A DNA stretch of 34,375 bases from Solirubrobacterales bacterium (GTDB lineage: Bacteria > Actinomycetota > Thermoleophilia > Solirubrobacterales > 70-9), in NCBI GenBank assembly GCA_030835185.1, contig JAUQWL010000006.1:1-34375 (forward strand), written 5' to 3'. This document shows, piece after piece, positions 22,935-29,783 of the stretch. Both the position numbers and the translations under genes were made by a program. Below the pieces are notes generated by a model. The model was not told the origin of the DNA, did not search any database, and worked only from the letters and a program-made list of their open reading frames with translations. Position 1 is the stretch's first letter; every line of letters starts with the position of its first letter.

Positions 22935-23854
22935 CAGGACGCGAAGAACGGCAGGGACATGTAGCGATCGCCGGAATCGCAGATCACCGTGACGATCCGG
23001 CCGCCTTTGAATTCCGTGCGCGCGGCCAGTTCGAGAGCGGCGTGAACGTTCGCACCTGCGGAGATGCCGCCGAGGATGCCCTCCTCTCTGGCCAGGCGGT
23101 GGGCGGTTTCGACCGCATCTTCGTCCTTTACCTGGAGGTACTCATCGATCAGGCCGACCTCGAGCACGTCTGGAACGAAGCCGGCACCGATGCCCTGGAT
23201 CCTGTGAGGACCGGCCCTGCCGCCCGACAGCACCGGCGAGGAGGCGGGTTCGACAGCGAAGATCTTCGCCGGGGACTCCCTGTCCTTCAGGAACCTGGCG
23301 ACTCCGGTGATCGTGCCACCCGTTCCCACGCCGCAGACGAATGCCGAGATCTCACCTTGGGTATCGGTCCAGATCTCCGGCCCGGTGGTCCGGAAGTGGG
23401 CCTCGGGGTTGGCCGGATTCGAGAACTGCTGTGGCATGAAAGCGTTTCGCTCTTCGGCGACCCGGGCTGCCATCGCCACCGCCTCGTCCATTCCTCCCAT
23501 CGAGGGCGTTTCCATCACCTCGGCTCCATAGGCGCGAAGCAGCCTGCTGCGCTCCCGGCTCATGCCTTCGGGCATAGTCAGGACGAGTTCGTAGTCGCGG
23601 GCCGCGCAGATCATCGCCAGGGCGATGCCGGTGTTTCCGCTGGTCGGTTCGACGATGGTGGACTCCCCACGGGCGATCAGCCCTTTGGCTTCGGCGGCTC
23701 CGATCATCGCGGCGCCGATCCGGTCCTTGACCGAACCGCCGGGATTGAAGTACTCGAGCTTGCCGCAGACTTCCGCGTCGAGGTCTCTGCCTGTCCGGGC
23801 CAGCCAGACCAGCGGTGTACCGCCGACTGTGGCCGATGCCTGAGGGGCAATCAA
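22934..23854 (-). CDS. cysK: Cysteine synthase (O-acetylserine sulfhydrylase)
   Basis: PLP enzyme (306 aa) that replaces the acetyl group of O-acetylserine with sulfide. The PLP lysine is in [12 protein letters not shown], the substrate loop is [13 protein letters not shown], and the phosphate-binding glycine loop is [27 protein letters not shown] and [12 protein letters not shown] near the end complete the family pattern. It starts with TTG overlapping the Rrf2-regulator stop (TTGA) and is followed by cysE. The tight rrf2-cysK-cysE order indicates one operon for cysteine synthesis. Confidence 0.96.
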   Translation of the reverse strand: MIAPQASATVGGTPLVWLARTGRDLDAEVCGKLEYFNPGGSVKDRIGAAMIGAAEAKGLIARGESTIVEPTSGNTGIALAMICAARDYELVLTMPEGMSRERSRLLRAYGAEVMETPSMGGMDEAVAMAARVAEERNAFMPQQFSNPANPEAHFRTTGPEIWTDTQGEISAFVCGVGTGGTITGVARFLKDRESPAKIFAVEPASSPVLSGGRAGPHRIQGIGAGFVPDVLEVGLIDEYLQVKDEDAVETAHRLAREEGILGGISAGANVHAALELAARTEFKGGRIVTVICDSGDRYMSLPFFAS

Positions 23855-24249
23855 ATGAAGTACATCCTCGCCGCCGCTTCCTCGCGCTCACGGCCCTCGA
23901 TCTCGGCGATAGTGGCATCACCGAAAACCCCCCGGAGCGCACCCACGCCGTCTGCCCAGATACCGCCGGCCTCGTCGGCCTCCTGACCGACTTTGCCGTC
24001 CAGCGCCTGCACGACTTCGAGCACCGTGATCTGGTCGGCGGGCCGGGCGAGCGTATAGCCGCCCTTGCTGCCGCGGTGGCTGGTCAGCAGCCCGGCGCGG
24101 CGCAGGGTCGAGAAGAGCTGTTCGAGGAACTGATCCGGGATCTCCCGTCGCTCGGCCAGTTCCTTTATCGGGACCGGGTTCTCACCGGACCGGGCCAGCT
24201 CGGCCATCGCTACGACGGCGTATCGTGACTTTGACGTAATCGAGATCAC
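23851..24249 (-). CDS. Rrf2-family transcriptional regulator, CymR-like
   Basis: Winged-helix regulator of 132 aa, first gene of the cysK-cysE operon. The N-terminal part MISITSKSRYAVVAMAELA...IKELAERREIPDQFLEQLFSTLRRAGLLTSHRGSKGGYTLARPADQITVLEVVQALDG is textbook Rrf2, with the wing HRGSKGGY. It has no cysteine at all, so unlike IscR or NsrR it cannot bind an Fe-S cluster. That agrees with CymR, the Rrf2 protein that controls cysteine metabolism together with CysK. The C-terminus is ARMYFI, ending in an aromatic residue and isoleucine. The GTG start has a TAGAAA element 6 bases upstream and a distant TTGTCC; no operator palindrome could be recognised. I infer CymR-like function from family, lack of Cys and operon context. 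Confidence 0.88.
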   Translation of the reverse strand: MISITSKSRYAVVAMAELARSGENPVPIKELAERREIPDQFLEQLFSTLRRAGLLTSHRGSKGGYTLARPADQITVLEVVQALDGKVGQEADEAGGIWADGVGALRGVFGDATIAEIEGREREEAAARMYFI

Positions 24250-24395
24250 AGGCTCTTTCTACAGCAAGCCGGCCCCGTCGGGACAAACCCGCCCGGGCTC
24301 GCCTGCCCGCAGCGCCGTTTCAACCGGCGGTTCCGGGTCGAGTGCCCGGCGCAGTGGAATGCGTCTCTCGGCAGTACCGACGCCGGCCTCGGGGA

Positions 24396-25784
24396 TCAGG
24401 CCGCGGGCTCCGGCGCCGTTGCCAGACGCCTGAGGGCGGAGTCGATCCTGTCCAGGGTTTCGACCTTGCCGAGGGCCGCCACCGATTCAAAGATCCCCGG
24501 AGAAACCGTCGTGCCGGTGATCGCCACCCGGATCGGCTGATAGACCTTGCCCGGCTTCAGGTTCAGCCGCTCGGGAATCGGCTCGAGCGCCGCTTCGACA
24601 CCCGCCGCTTCAAAGCTCTCGAGGCCGGCCAGAGCTTCACGGGCGCTGGTCAGGGCCGAAGTGGCGTGGTCCTTCATCGTCTTGCGCCAGGCCTTCTCGT
24701 CTTCTACCGGCTCTTCGAAAAGGAATCGGATCAGCGGCCACACCTCGGCCAGGGTCTGTGCCTTCTCCTGGGCGATCATGCAGGCCACGCGCAGCCGCTC
24801 GTCGACTTTGCGCCCCTCGAACGTGGCCACCGCTTCCGTATACCGGTCCAGGTCCATTTCGCGCATGTAGCGGCCGTTCATCCAGCGCAGCTTCTTCTCG
24901 TCGAACACGGCCGAAGAGCGACCGACGTCCTCCGGCCTGAAACGTGCGATCAGCTCAGCGGTGTCGAGCAGGGTCTCGTCGTCTCCCGGCCCCCAGCCGA
25001 GCAGCGCGACATAATTGCGGACCGCCGATGCCAGGTAGCCGGCCTCCCGGAGTTCCTGTACGGACGCTGCTCCGTGGCGTTTGGAGAGCTTCTTGCCGTC
25101 AGGTCCGTGGAGTAGCGGCACGTGGGCATAGCGCGGTGGCTCGACGCCCAGCGCCCCGAGCACCAGCAGCTGTTTCGGGGTGTTGGAAAGGTGGTCGTCT
25201 CCGCGGATGACCTCGGTGATGCCCATCTCGGCATCATCGACCGCGACCGCGAAGTTGTAGAGCACGGAGCCGTCGGCCCGGGCAATCACGAAATCGTCCT
25301 GGCTGGCGTTGGGGAACCGCACTTCTCCCCGGATGAGGTCGTCAACCACCGTGTCGCCGTCGGCTGGAACGCGCAGCCGGACCGCACCGGACCCGTCCGG
25401 GTCGGGGATTCCGCGGTAGCCCTTGCCCGCGCCGTGCTCGTTCTTCCAGGCACGCACGTCATCGGCGGTGGCCGCATCGTGGTAGGCCGCACCCGAATCG
25501 AGCAGCCGCTGGAGCGCCGCTGCGTGCTCGGGCGCCCGCGCAACCTGCGAGAGAGGCCCTTCGTCCCAGTCGAGCTCGAGCCACTCGAGAGCCTCGATGA
25601 TCTGCCTGACGTTGGCTTCGGTCGATCGTTCGAGGTCGGTGTCCTCGATGCGCAGGACGAGCTTTCCTCCGGAGTGCCTGGCGGCCAGCCAGTTGTAGAG
25701 TGCGGTCCTGGCCCCTCCGACATGAAGCGCACCGGTGGGCGAAGGCGCAAACCTGACCCGGAGGTCTTTCTCACTGATGCTCAT
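24396..25784 (-). CDS. gltX: Glutamyl-tRNA synthetase
   Basis: Class I aminoacyl-tRNA synthetase (462 aa from ATG 25784). RVRFAPSPTGALHVGGARTALYNWL contains the HIGH-type motif (LHVG), and KKLSKRHGAAS is the KMSKS-type loop. DFVIARADGSVLYNFAVAVDDAEMGITEVIRGDDHLSNTPKQ is the conserved active-site stretch. The ORF track starts at 25871, but family N-termini begin a few residues before RVRFAPSPTG, giving MSISEKDLRVRF. With GatCAB present it is probably the non-discriminating enzyme that also charges tRNA(Gln). Its start overlaps that of the divergent nfo by 8 bases. A 146-base gap (24250-24395) separates it from the downstream Rrf2 gene; I see no clear terminator there. Confidence 0.96.
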   Translation of the reverse strand: MSISEKDLRVRFAPSPTGALHVGGARTALYNWLAARHSGGKLVLRIEDTDLERSTEANVRQIIEALEWLELDWDEGPLSQVARAPEHAAALQRLLDSGAAYHDAATADDVRAWKNEHGAGKGYRGIPDPDGSGAVRLRVPADGDTVVDDLIRGEVRFPNASQDDFVIARADGSVLYNFAVAVDDAEMGITEVIRGDDHLSNTPKQLLVLGALGVEPPRYAHVPLLHGPDGKKLSKRHGAASVQELREAGYLASAVRNYVALLGWGPGDDETLLDTAELIARFRPEDVGRSSAVFDEKKLRWMNGRYMREMDLDRYTEAVATFEGRKVDERLRVACMIAQEKAQTLAEVWPLIRFLFEEPVEDEKAWRKTMKDHATSALTSAREALAGLESFEAAGVEAALEPIPERLNLKPGKVYQPIRVAITGTTVSPGIFESVAALGKVETLDRIDSALRRLATAPEPAA

Positions 25785-26655
25785 CGGTGCCCATGTTTCC
25801 ACAGCCGGAGGGCTGGTGAAGGCCGTGTCCCGTGGATCGGATCTCGGCTGCTCTTCGATCCAGATTTTCAACCAGAGTCCCCGCGCCTGGAAACCGACCG
25901 CTTACGGCGAGGATGACTTCACCGCCTTTCGTGAGGCGATGGACGATTCCGGCGTGGAGACCGTGATCATCCACGCCGTATACCTGATCAACTGCGCCAC
26001 GCCCGAGCCTGAGCTGCGGGCCAAATCGCTGGCCTCGCTGACCCACGCGCTCCGGATCGGCGATGCGATCGGTGCCACCGGCGTGGTCCTCCACCCCGGC
26101 GCACGCAAGGATGCGGAGTTGGCGCCGGCAATCGAGCGAGCCGGCTCGGTAATCGGCGAAGCGATCGCGGATTCGGAGAACTGCCCGGTCCTGATCGAGC
26201 AGATGGCCGGGCACAGGGGCATCCTCGGCCACGACTTTGACGAGATAGCCGCCCTGACCGAGGCGGCCGGGGGCGGCGAACGGGTCGGTCTCTGCCTCGA
26301 CTCATGCCACCTGTTCGCGGCGGGAATCGACATCCGCACCGTGGAGGGCATCTCTGCCATGGTCGACGAAATCGATTCGAAGCTGGGTCTCTCGCGCCTC
26401 AAGGCCCTTCACATCAACGACTCGATGACCCCTTTCGGTTCGAAGCGGGACCGTCACGCCGACCTGGGCGAAGGCGAGATCGGCGAAGAGGCGCTCTCCC
26501 TGCTTCTCTCGGAACCGAGCTTCGAGGGCCTGACCGCGACGCTGGAGACCCCGGGCAAGGACAAGGGGGGCGCGACAGGGGAGGACGTCGAGTTCGCCCG
26601 GGAGCTCCGAAAGCGCGGACAGGAGCTCCGCGCAGGCGAAGCGTCAGGCATCTGA
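25777..26655 (+). CDS. nfo: Deoxyribonuclease IV (AP endonuclease, Nfo family)
   Basis: Zinc-dependent TIM-barrel AP endonuclease (292 aa) of base-excision repair. Start chosen at ATG 25777 because the family begins MLIGAHVSTAGGL; the ORF track adds 14 residues that lie in the gltX frame. Metal ligands are visible: His in VVLHPGA, Glu in PVLIEQMAG, Asp and His in VGLCLDSCHLFAAGID, His in ALHINDS, the RHADLGEG pair and Glu in TLETPGKD. A GGAGG sits 12 bases upstream, inside gltX, which is rather far. The gene starts head-to-head with gltX, so its promoter must lie inside the gltX coding region. Confidence 0.95.
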   Translation: MLIGAHVSTAGGLVKAVSRGSDLGCSSIQIFNQSPRAWKPTAYGEDDFTAFREAMDDSGVETVIIHAVYLINCATPEPELRAKSLASLTHALRIGDAIGATGVVLHPGARKDAELAPAIERAGSVIGEAIADSENCPVLIEQMAGHRGILGHDFDEIAALTEAAGGGERVGLCLDSCHLFAAGIDIRTVEGISAMVDEIDSKLGLSRLKALHINDSMTPFGSKRDRHADLGEGEIGEEALSLLLSEPSFEGLTATLETPGKDKGGATGEDVEFARELRKRGQELRAGEASGI

Positions 26656-26735
26656 TCGAACGGGGTTCCGAGCAGACAGCCCGGACTCACCGGCTTCATC
26701 CGAAAGGGGCTACACGGATTCTGCGCCGAGCCGGA

Positions 26736-26776
26736 TAGCCTGACAGGACCTTCAAGCCAAGAGGAACACAGAGGAG
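26736..26776 (+). promoter_or_regulatory. Promoter-like box and ribosome site of the glutamate decarboxylase gene
   Basis: TAGCCT (26736-26741) is a possible -10. A strong purine-rich ribosome site, CAGAGGAGA, lies a few bases before ATG 26781. This gene therefore has a conventional leader of about 30-35 bases, unlike many others in the window. Confidence 0.4.
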
Positions 26777-26780
26777 ACTC

Positions 26781-28178
26781 ATGTCCGACGCAGAACCAGA
26801 CGCGCCCCGACAGCGGTTCAACTCCGAGTCCGAGGAACTGCTCGTCGAGACGTTCTTCACAAAGCCCGCTCCCTCCCAGGTGCTGCCGACCGAAGGCGTG
26901 ACCCCGAGGGCGGCCTACAACATGGTCAGCAGCGAGATGATGCTCGACGGCGATCCGGACAAGAACCTGGCCACCTTCGTGACGACTTTCATGGAGCCCG
27001 AGGCCCGGATGGTCATCGCCGAGAATCTCCACCGGAACTACATCGATCACGCCGAGTACCCCCGGACCGCGAAGATCTCGAAGCGCTGCGTGCGCATGAT
27101 CCACGATCTCTTCAATGGACCAGAAGGTCAGGACTCGCCCGGCACCGCCTGCGCCGGATCCTCCGAGGCGGTGATGCTTGGTGCGCTCTCGATGAAGTGG
27201 AACTGGAAGAAGCGTCGAAAGGACGCCGGCAAATCGGATGCGACGCCGAATCTGGTCTACGGCGCCGACGTGCATGTCGTCTGGGACAAGTTCTGCCGCT
27301 ACTTCGACGTCGAGCCGCGCGAAGTCCCCGTTCCCAAGGGGAAGACGACGATGGTGGCCGAGGACTTCAGGGGCCAGATCGACGAAAACACGATCGGCGT
27401 GGTCGGAGTCGTCGGCACCACCTTCACCGGCCAATGCGACGACATAGTCGGCATCGACGCGATGCTGACCGAGCTGAAGGGCAAGGGCCTCGAGGTTCCG
27501 ATGCATATCGATGCGGCCTCCGGCGGATTCGTCTTCCCGTTCTCCCACCCCGACTTCGAGTGGGATTTCCGGCTCGATTCAGTGGTCTCGATCAATGCTT
27601 CCGGCCACAAGTTCGGCCTCGTCTACCCCGGAATTGGCTGGCTGGTGACCCGCACCGACGAGCAGGTTCCCGAAGAGCTGATCTTCTACGAGGATTACCT
27701 GGGAGAAAAAGACGCGACCTTCACGCTCAACTTCTCCGGCAGTTCCTCCTTCGTACTTGCGCAGTACTACCAGTTCCTGCGTCTGGGTCACAACGGCTAC
27801 AGCTCAGTGGTCAGATCGATGACCAAGAACCGCCACGCGCTGGCCGACCAGCTCAGGGAGATGGACGCGATCGAGGTCTTCGACGACGACCGTCCCTGCC
27901 TGCCGCTGCTGATCGCCAAGACGAGGGATGACGAGCCCTTCGACAGCAACGACCTGGTCGGCGAGCTCGCGCGCCGGCGCGGCTGGATGGTCCCGGCCTA
28001 CCAGTTGCCGCCGGACAACGAAAACGACCGGATCATGCGAATGCTGGTCAAGTTCAACCAGACCAGGGAATTGGTCGACGCCCTCAGCGACGATTTCGAG
28101 GCGTCGATCAAGTACCTCCGCCACAAGGGTGCTGGAAAACACCCCGAGCCACCGACACACACCGGTCACGGCTACTGA
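26781..28178 (+). CDS. gadB: Glutamate decarboxylase
   Basis: PLP-dependent group II decarboxylase (465 aa, the length of the E. coli GadA/GadB proteins) converting glutamate to GABA. Lys277 in INASGHKFGLVYPGIGW is the PLP Schiff-base residue. HIDAASGGFVFPF carries the PLP-ring Asp, GTACAGSSEAVMLGALSMKW is the phosphate-binding region, and GTTFTGQCDDI is family-specific. The C-terminus ends THTGHGY, with histidines that in E. coli GadB relatives take part in pH-dependent closing; whether this works here is unknown. No antiporter or regulator gene adjoins it. It is single, with a good ribosome site upstream and a strong hairpin downstream, so probably monocistronic. A role in acid resistance is a possibility, but nothing here shows it. 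Confidence 0.93.
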   Translation: MSDAEPDAPRQRFNSESEELLVETFFTKPAPSQVLPTEGVTPRAAYNMVSSEMMLDGDPDKNLATFVTTFMEPEARMVIAENLHRNYIDHAEYPRTAKISKRCVRMIHDLFNGPEGQDSPGTACAGSSEAVMLGALSMKWNWKKRRKDAGKSDATPNLVYGADVHVVWDKFCRYFDVEPREVPVPKGKTTMVAEDFRGQIDENTIGVVGVVGTTFTGQCDDIVGIDAMLTELKGKGLEVPMHIDAASGGFVFPFSHPDFEWDFRLDSVVSINASGHKFGLVYPGIGWLVTRTDEQVPEELIFYEDYLGEKDATFTLNFSGSSSFVLAQYYQFLRLGHNGYSSVVRSMTKNRHALADQLREMDAIEVFDDDRPCLPLLIAKTRDDEPFDSNDLVGELARRRGWMVPAYQLPPDNENDRIMRMLVKFNQTRELVDALSDDFEASIKYLRHKGAGKHPEPPTHTGHGY

Positions 28179-28349
28179 GGCCGCGCAAGCGTGCCCAATC
28201 CGGGATCCCACCCGAGGAGGGCAACAGGAGGGATCGCACCCCGACCCGAACAGGGCTGCAAACCGGCCCGACGAGAATCAACCACCTATTCAGCGCGACT
28301 CGGCAGTCAAATTCCACGCGGGAGGGCCGCCCGCCCCCTCAGCCAACGA

Positions 28350-28378
28350 GAAAGCGCCCCCCGAACGGGGGCGCTTTC
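28350..28378. terminator. Strong bidirectional hairpin terminator between gadB and the acyl-CoA dehydrogenase gene
   Basis: GAAAGCGCCCCC-CGAAC-GGGGGCGCTTTC is a perfect 12-bp stem with a 5-base loop. The T-run at the 3' arm is short on both strands. It lies in the 245-base gap between two convergent genes and would stop transcription from either side. The rest of the gap (28179-28349) shows nothing recognisable. Confidence 0.85.
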
Positions 28379-28423
28379 GTAAACGCAGCGCCTCTGCCGA
28401 TGGGCAACAGCCCACCACCTGAG

Positions 28424-29698
28424 CTACCGGATGTGGTGGCCTGAGATCGCCCGCGAGATGACGATCCGCTGGATCTCCGAAGTGCCCTCGAAGATGTCGT
28501 AGATCTTGGCGTCGCGGTGCATGCGCTCGACGGGGTACTCGCGGGTGTAACCGTTGCCCCCGAGGATCTGGATCGCCCTCTCGGTGACCCAGGTGGCAAC
28601 CTCGCCACTCTTGAGTTTGGACATCGAGCCCTCGGCGTTCTCGAACGGGACCTGGTTGCGGCCCATCCAGGAAGCCCTCCAGACCAGCAACCTGGCAGCG
28701 TCGATCTCGGTCTTCATGTCGGCGAGAGTGAAGGCGATCGCCTGGTTCTCGACGATCGGCTTGCCGAACTGCTCGCGGCCCTTGGCGTACTCGAGCGCAT
28801 ACTCGTAGGCTGCGCGGGCGATTCCGATCGCCTGGGATCCGACCACGGGGCGTGACGCCTCAAAGGTCGCCATTGCGGCCTGACCCTTGCTCTTCTTGCC
28901 CTCACGAACCCGGGCGAGGCGCTCGTCGAGCTTCTCTTTGCCACCGAGCAGGCAGTTGCCGGGGATACGGCAGTCGTCGAGGTGGACGTCGGCGGTATGC
29001 GAAGCACGAATGCCATGCTTCTTGACCTTGGCGCCCTGCTCGCAGCCGGGGGTGTTCGGCGGGATGATGAAGGCGGCGTGGCCGCGCGAGCCGAGGTCGC
29101 GGTCGACCGAGGCGATCACGACGTGCACGTTGGCGATGCCGCCGTTCGTCGCCCAGGCCTTCTGCCCGTTGATCACCCATTCGTCTTTGGCTTCGTCGTA
29201 CTTGGCCGTAGTGCGGACGGCAGAGACATCGGAACCGGCGTCCGGTTCGGAGGAGCAGAAAGCGGCGACCTTGACGTCGTCCTCGGTGCCGAAGCACTGC
29301 GGAATCCATTCGCCCATCTGTTCCGGTGTGCCCTGGCCGAAAATCGAGGCGACGGCGAGCGTGGTGCCGAAGATGGCCATACCGATTCCGGCATCGCCCC
29401 AGAAGATCTCCTCGTTGACGATCGGCATGCTGAGGCCGCTCTCGTCGGCGAAGAACTGGGCGATGCCCTCGAACCCGTAAAGCCCGATCTTGGCGGCTTC
29501 CTGGACCACCGGCCACGGAAACTCCTCTTTCTCGTCCCACTCGTGGGCGGCGGGACGCATGACGTTCTCGGCGAATCCGTGGGCCCACTCCTGGATGTCC
29601 TTCTGGTCCTGGCTCAACTCAAGGCTGAAAGGAGGCTTGTCGGAGCTGTCTGAAACCTGCTCCTGAACCTGATCTGGAAGTTCCGTAGAAGTAGTCAT
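28424..29698 (-). CDS. Acyl-CoA dehydrogenase
   Basis: FAD-dependent dehydrogenase (424 aa) oxidising acyl-CoA to trans-2-enoyl-CoA. An acidic, disordered N-terminus of about 28 residues precedes the helical domain (LSQDQKDIQEWAHGFAENVMRPAAHEWDEKEEFP). The middle has the FAD/substrate motif AAFCSSEPDAGSDVSAVRT and WVINGQKAWATNGGIA. The C-terminal domain has QILGGNGYTREYPVERMHRDAKIYDIFEGTSEIQRIVISR, with the catalytic-base Glu in FEGTSE (about residue 403). Chain-length preference cannot be read. The gene is alone; no electron-transfer flavoprotein or thiolase gene is nearby. The ATG is preceded by TAACAT at 6 bases. Confidence 0.93.
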   Translation of the reverse strand: MTTSTELPDQVQEQVSDSSDKPPFSLELSQDQKDIQEWAHGFAENVMRPAAHEWDEKEEFPWPVVQEAAKIGLYGFEGIAQFFADESGLSMPIVNEEIFWGDAGIGMAIFGTTLAVASIFGQGTPEQMGEWIPQCFGTEDDVKVAAFCSSEPDAGSDVSAVRTTAKYDEAKDEWVINGQKAWATNGGIANVHVVIASVDRDLGSRGHAAFIIPPNTPGCEQGAKVKKHGIRASHTADVHLDDCRIPGNCLLGGKEKLDERLARVREGKKSKGQAAMATFEASRPVVGSQAIGIARAAYEYALEYAKGREQFGKPIVENQAIAFTLADMKTEIDAARLLVWRASWMGRNQVPFENAEGSMSKLKSGEVATWVTERAIQILGGNGYTREYPVERMHRDAKIYDIFEGTSEIQRIVISRAISGHHIR

Positions 29699-29704
29699 GA
29701 GTCG

Positions 29705-29710
29705 ATGTTA
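29705..29710 (-). promoter_or_regulatory. Leaderless -10 box for the acyl-CoA dehydrogenase gene
   Basis: On the minus strand TAACAT is followed by 6 bases (CGACTC) and ATG 29698. It lies in the 85-base gap after dnaE, so the dehydrogenase probably has its own promoter. Confidence 0.5.
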
Positions 29711-29783
29711 CATGGATTCATGACACGGTCTGGAGTCCTGTGAGGCACGTCACGCGAAGCGATGGGGGCGGCTGTGACCCGGG

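Noticed and set aside
24250-24395. Terminator, small RNA or small gene in the gltX-Rrf2 gap
   Set aside because: Only short 4-bp stems and no convincing frame or T-run; nothing supportable beyond a weak promoter for the Rrf2 gene.
25785-25871. N-terminal extension of gltX in the ORF track
   Set aside because: Lies inside nfo; the GltX family begins just before RVRFAPSPTG.
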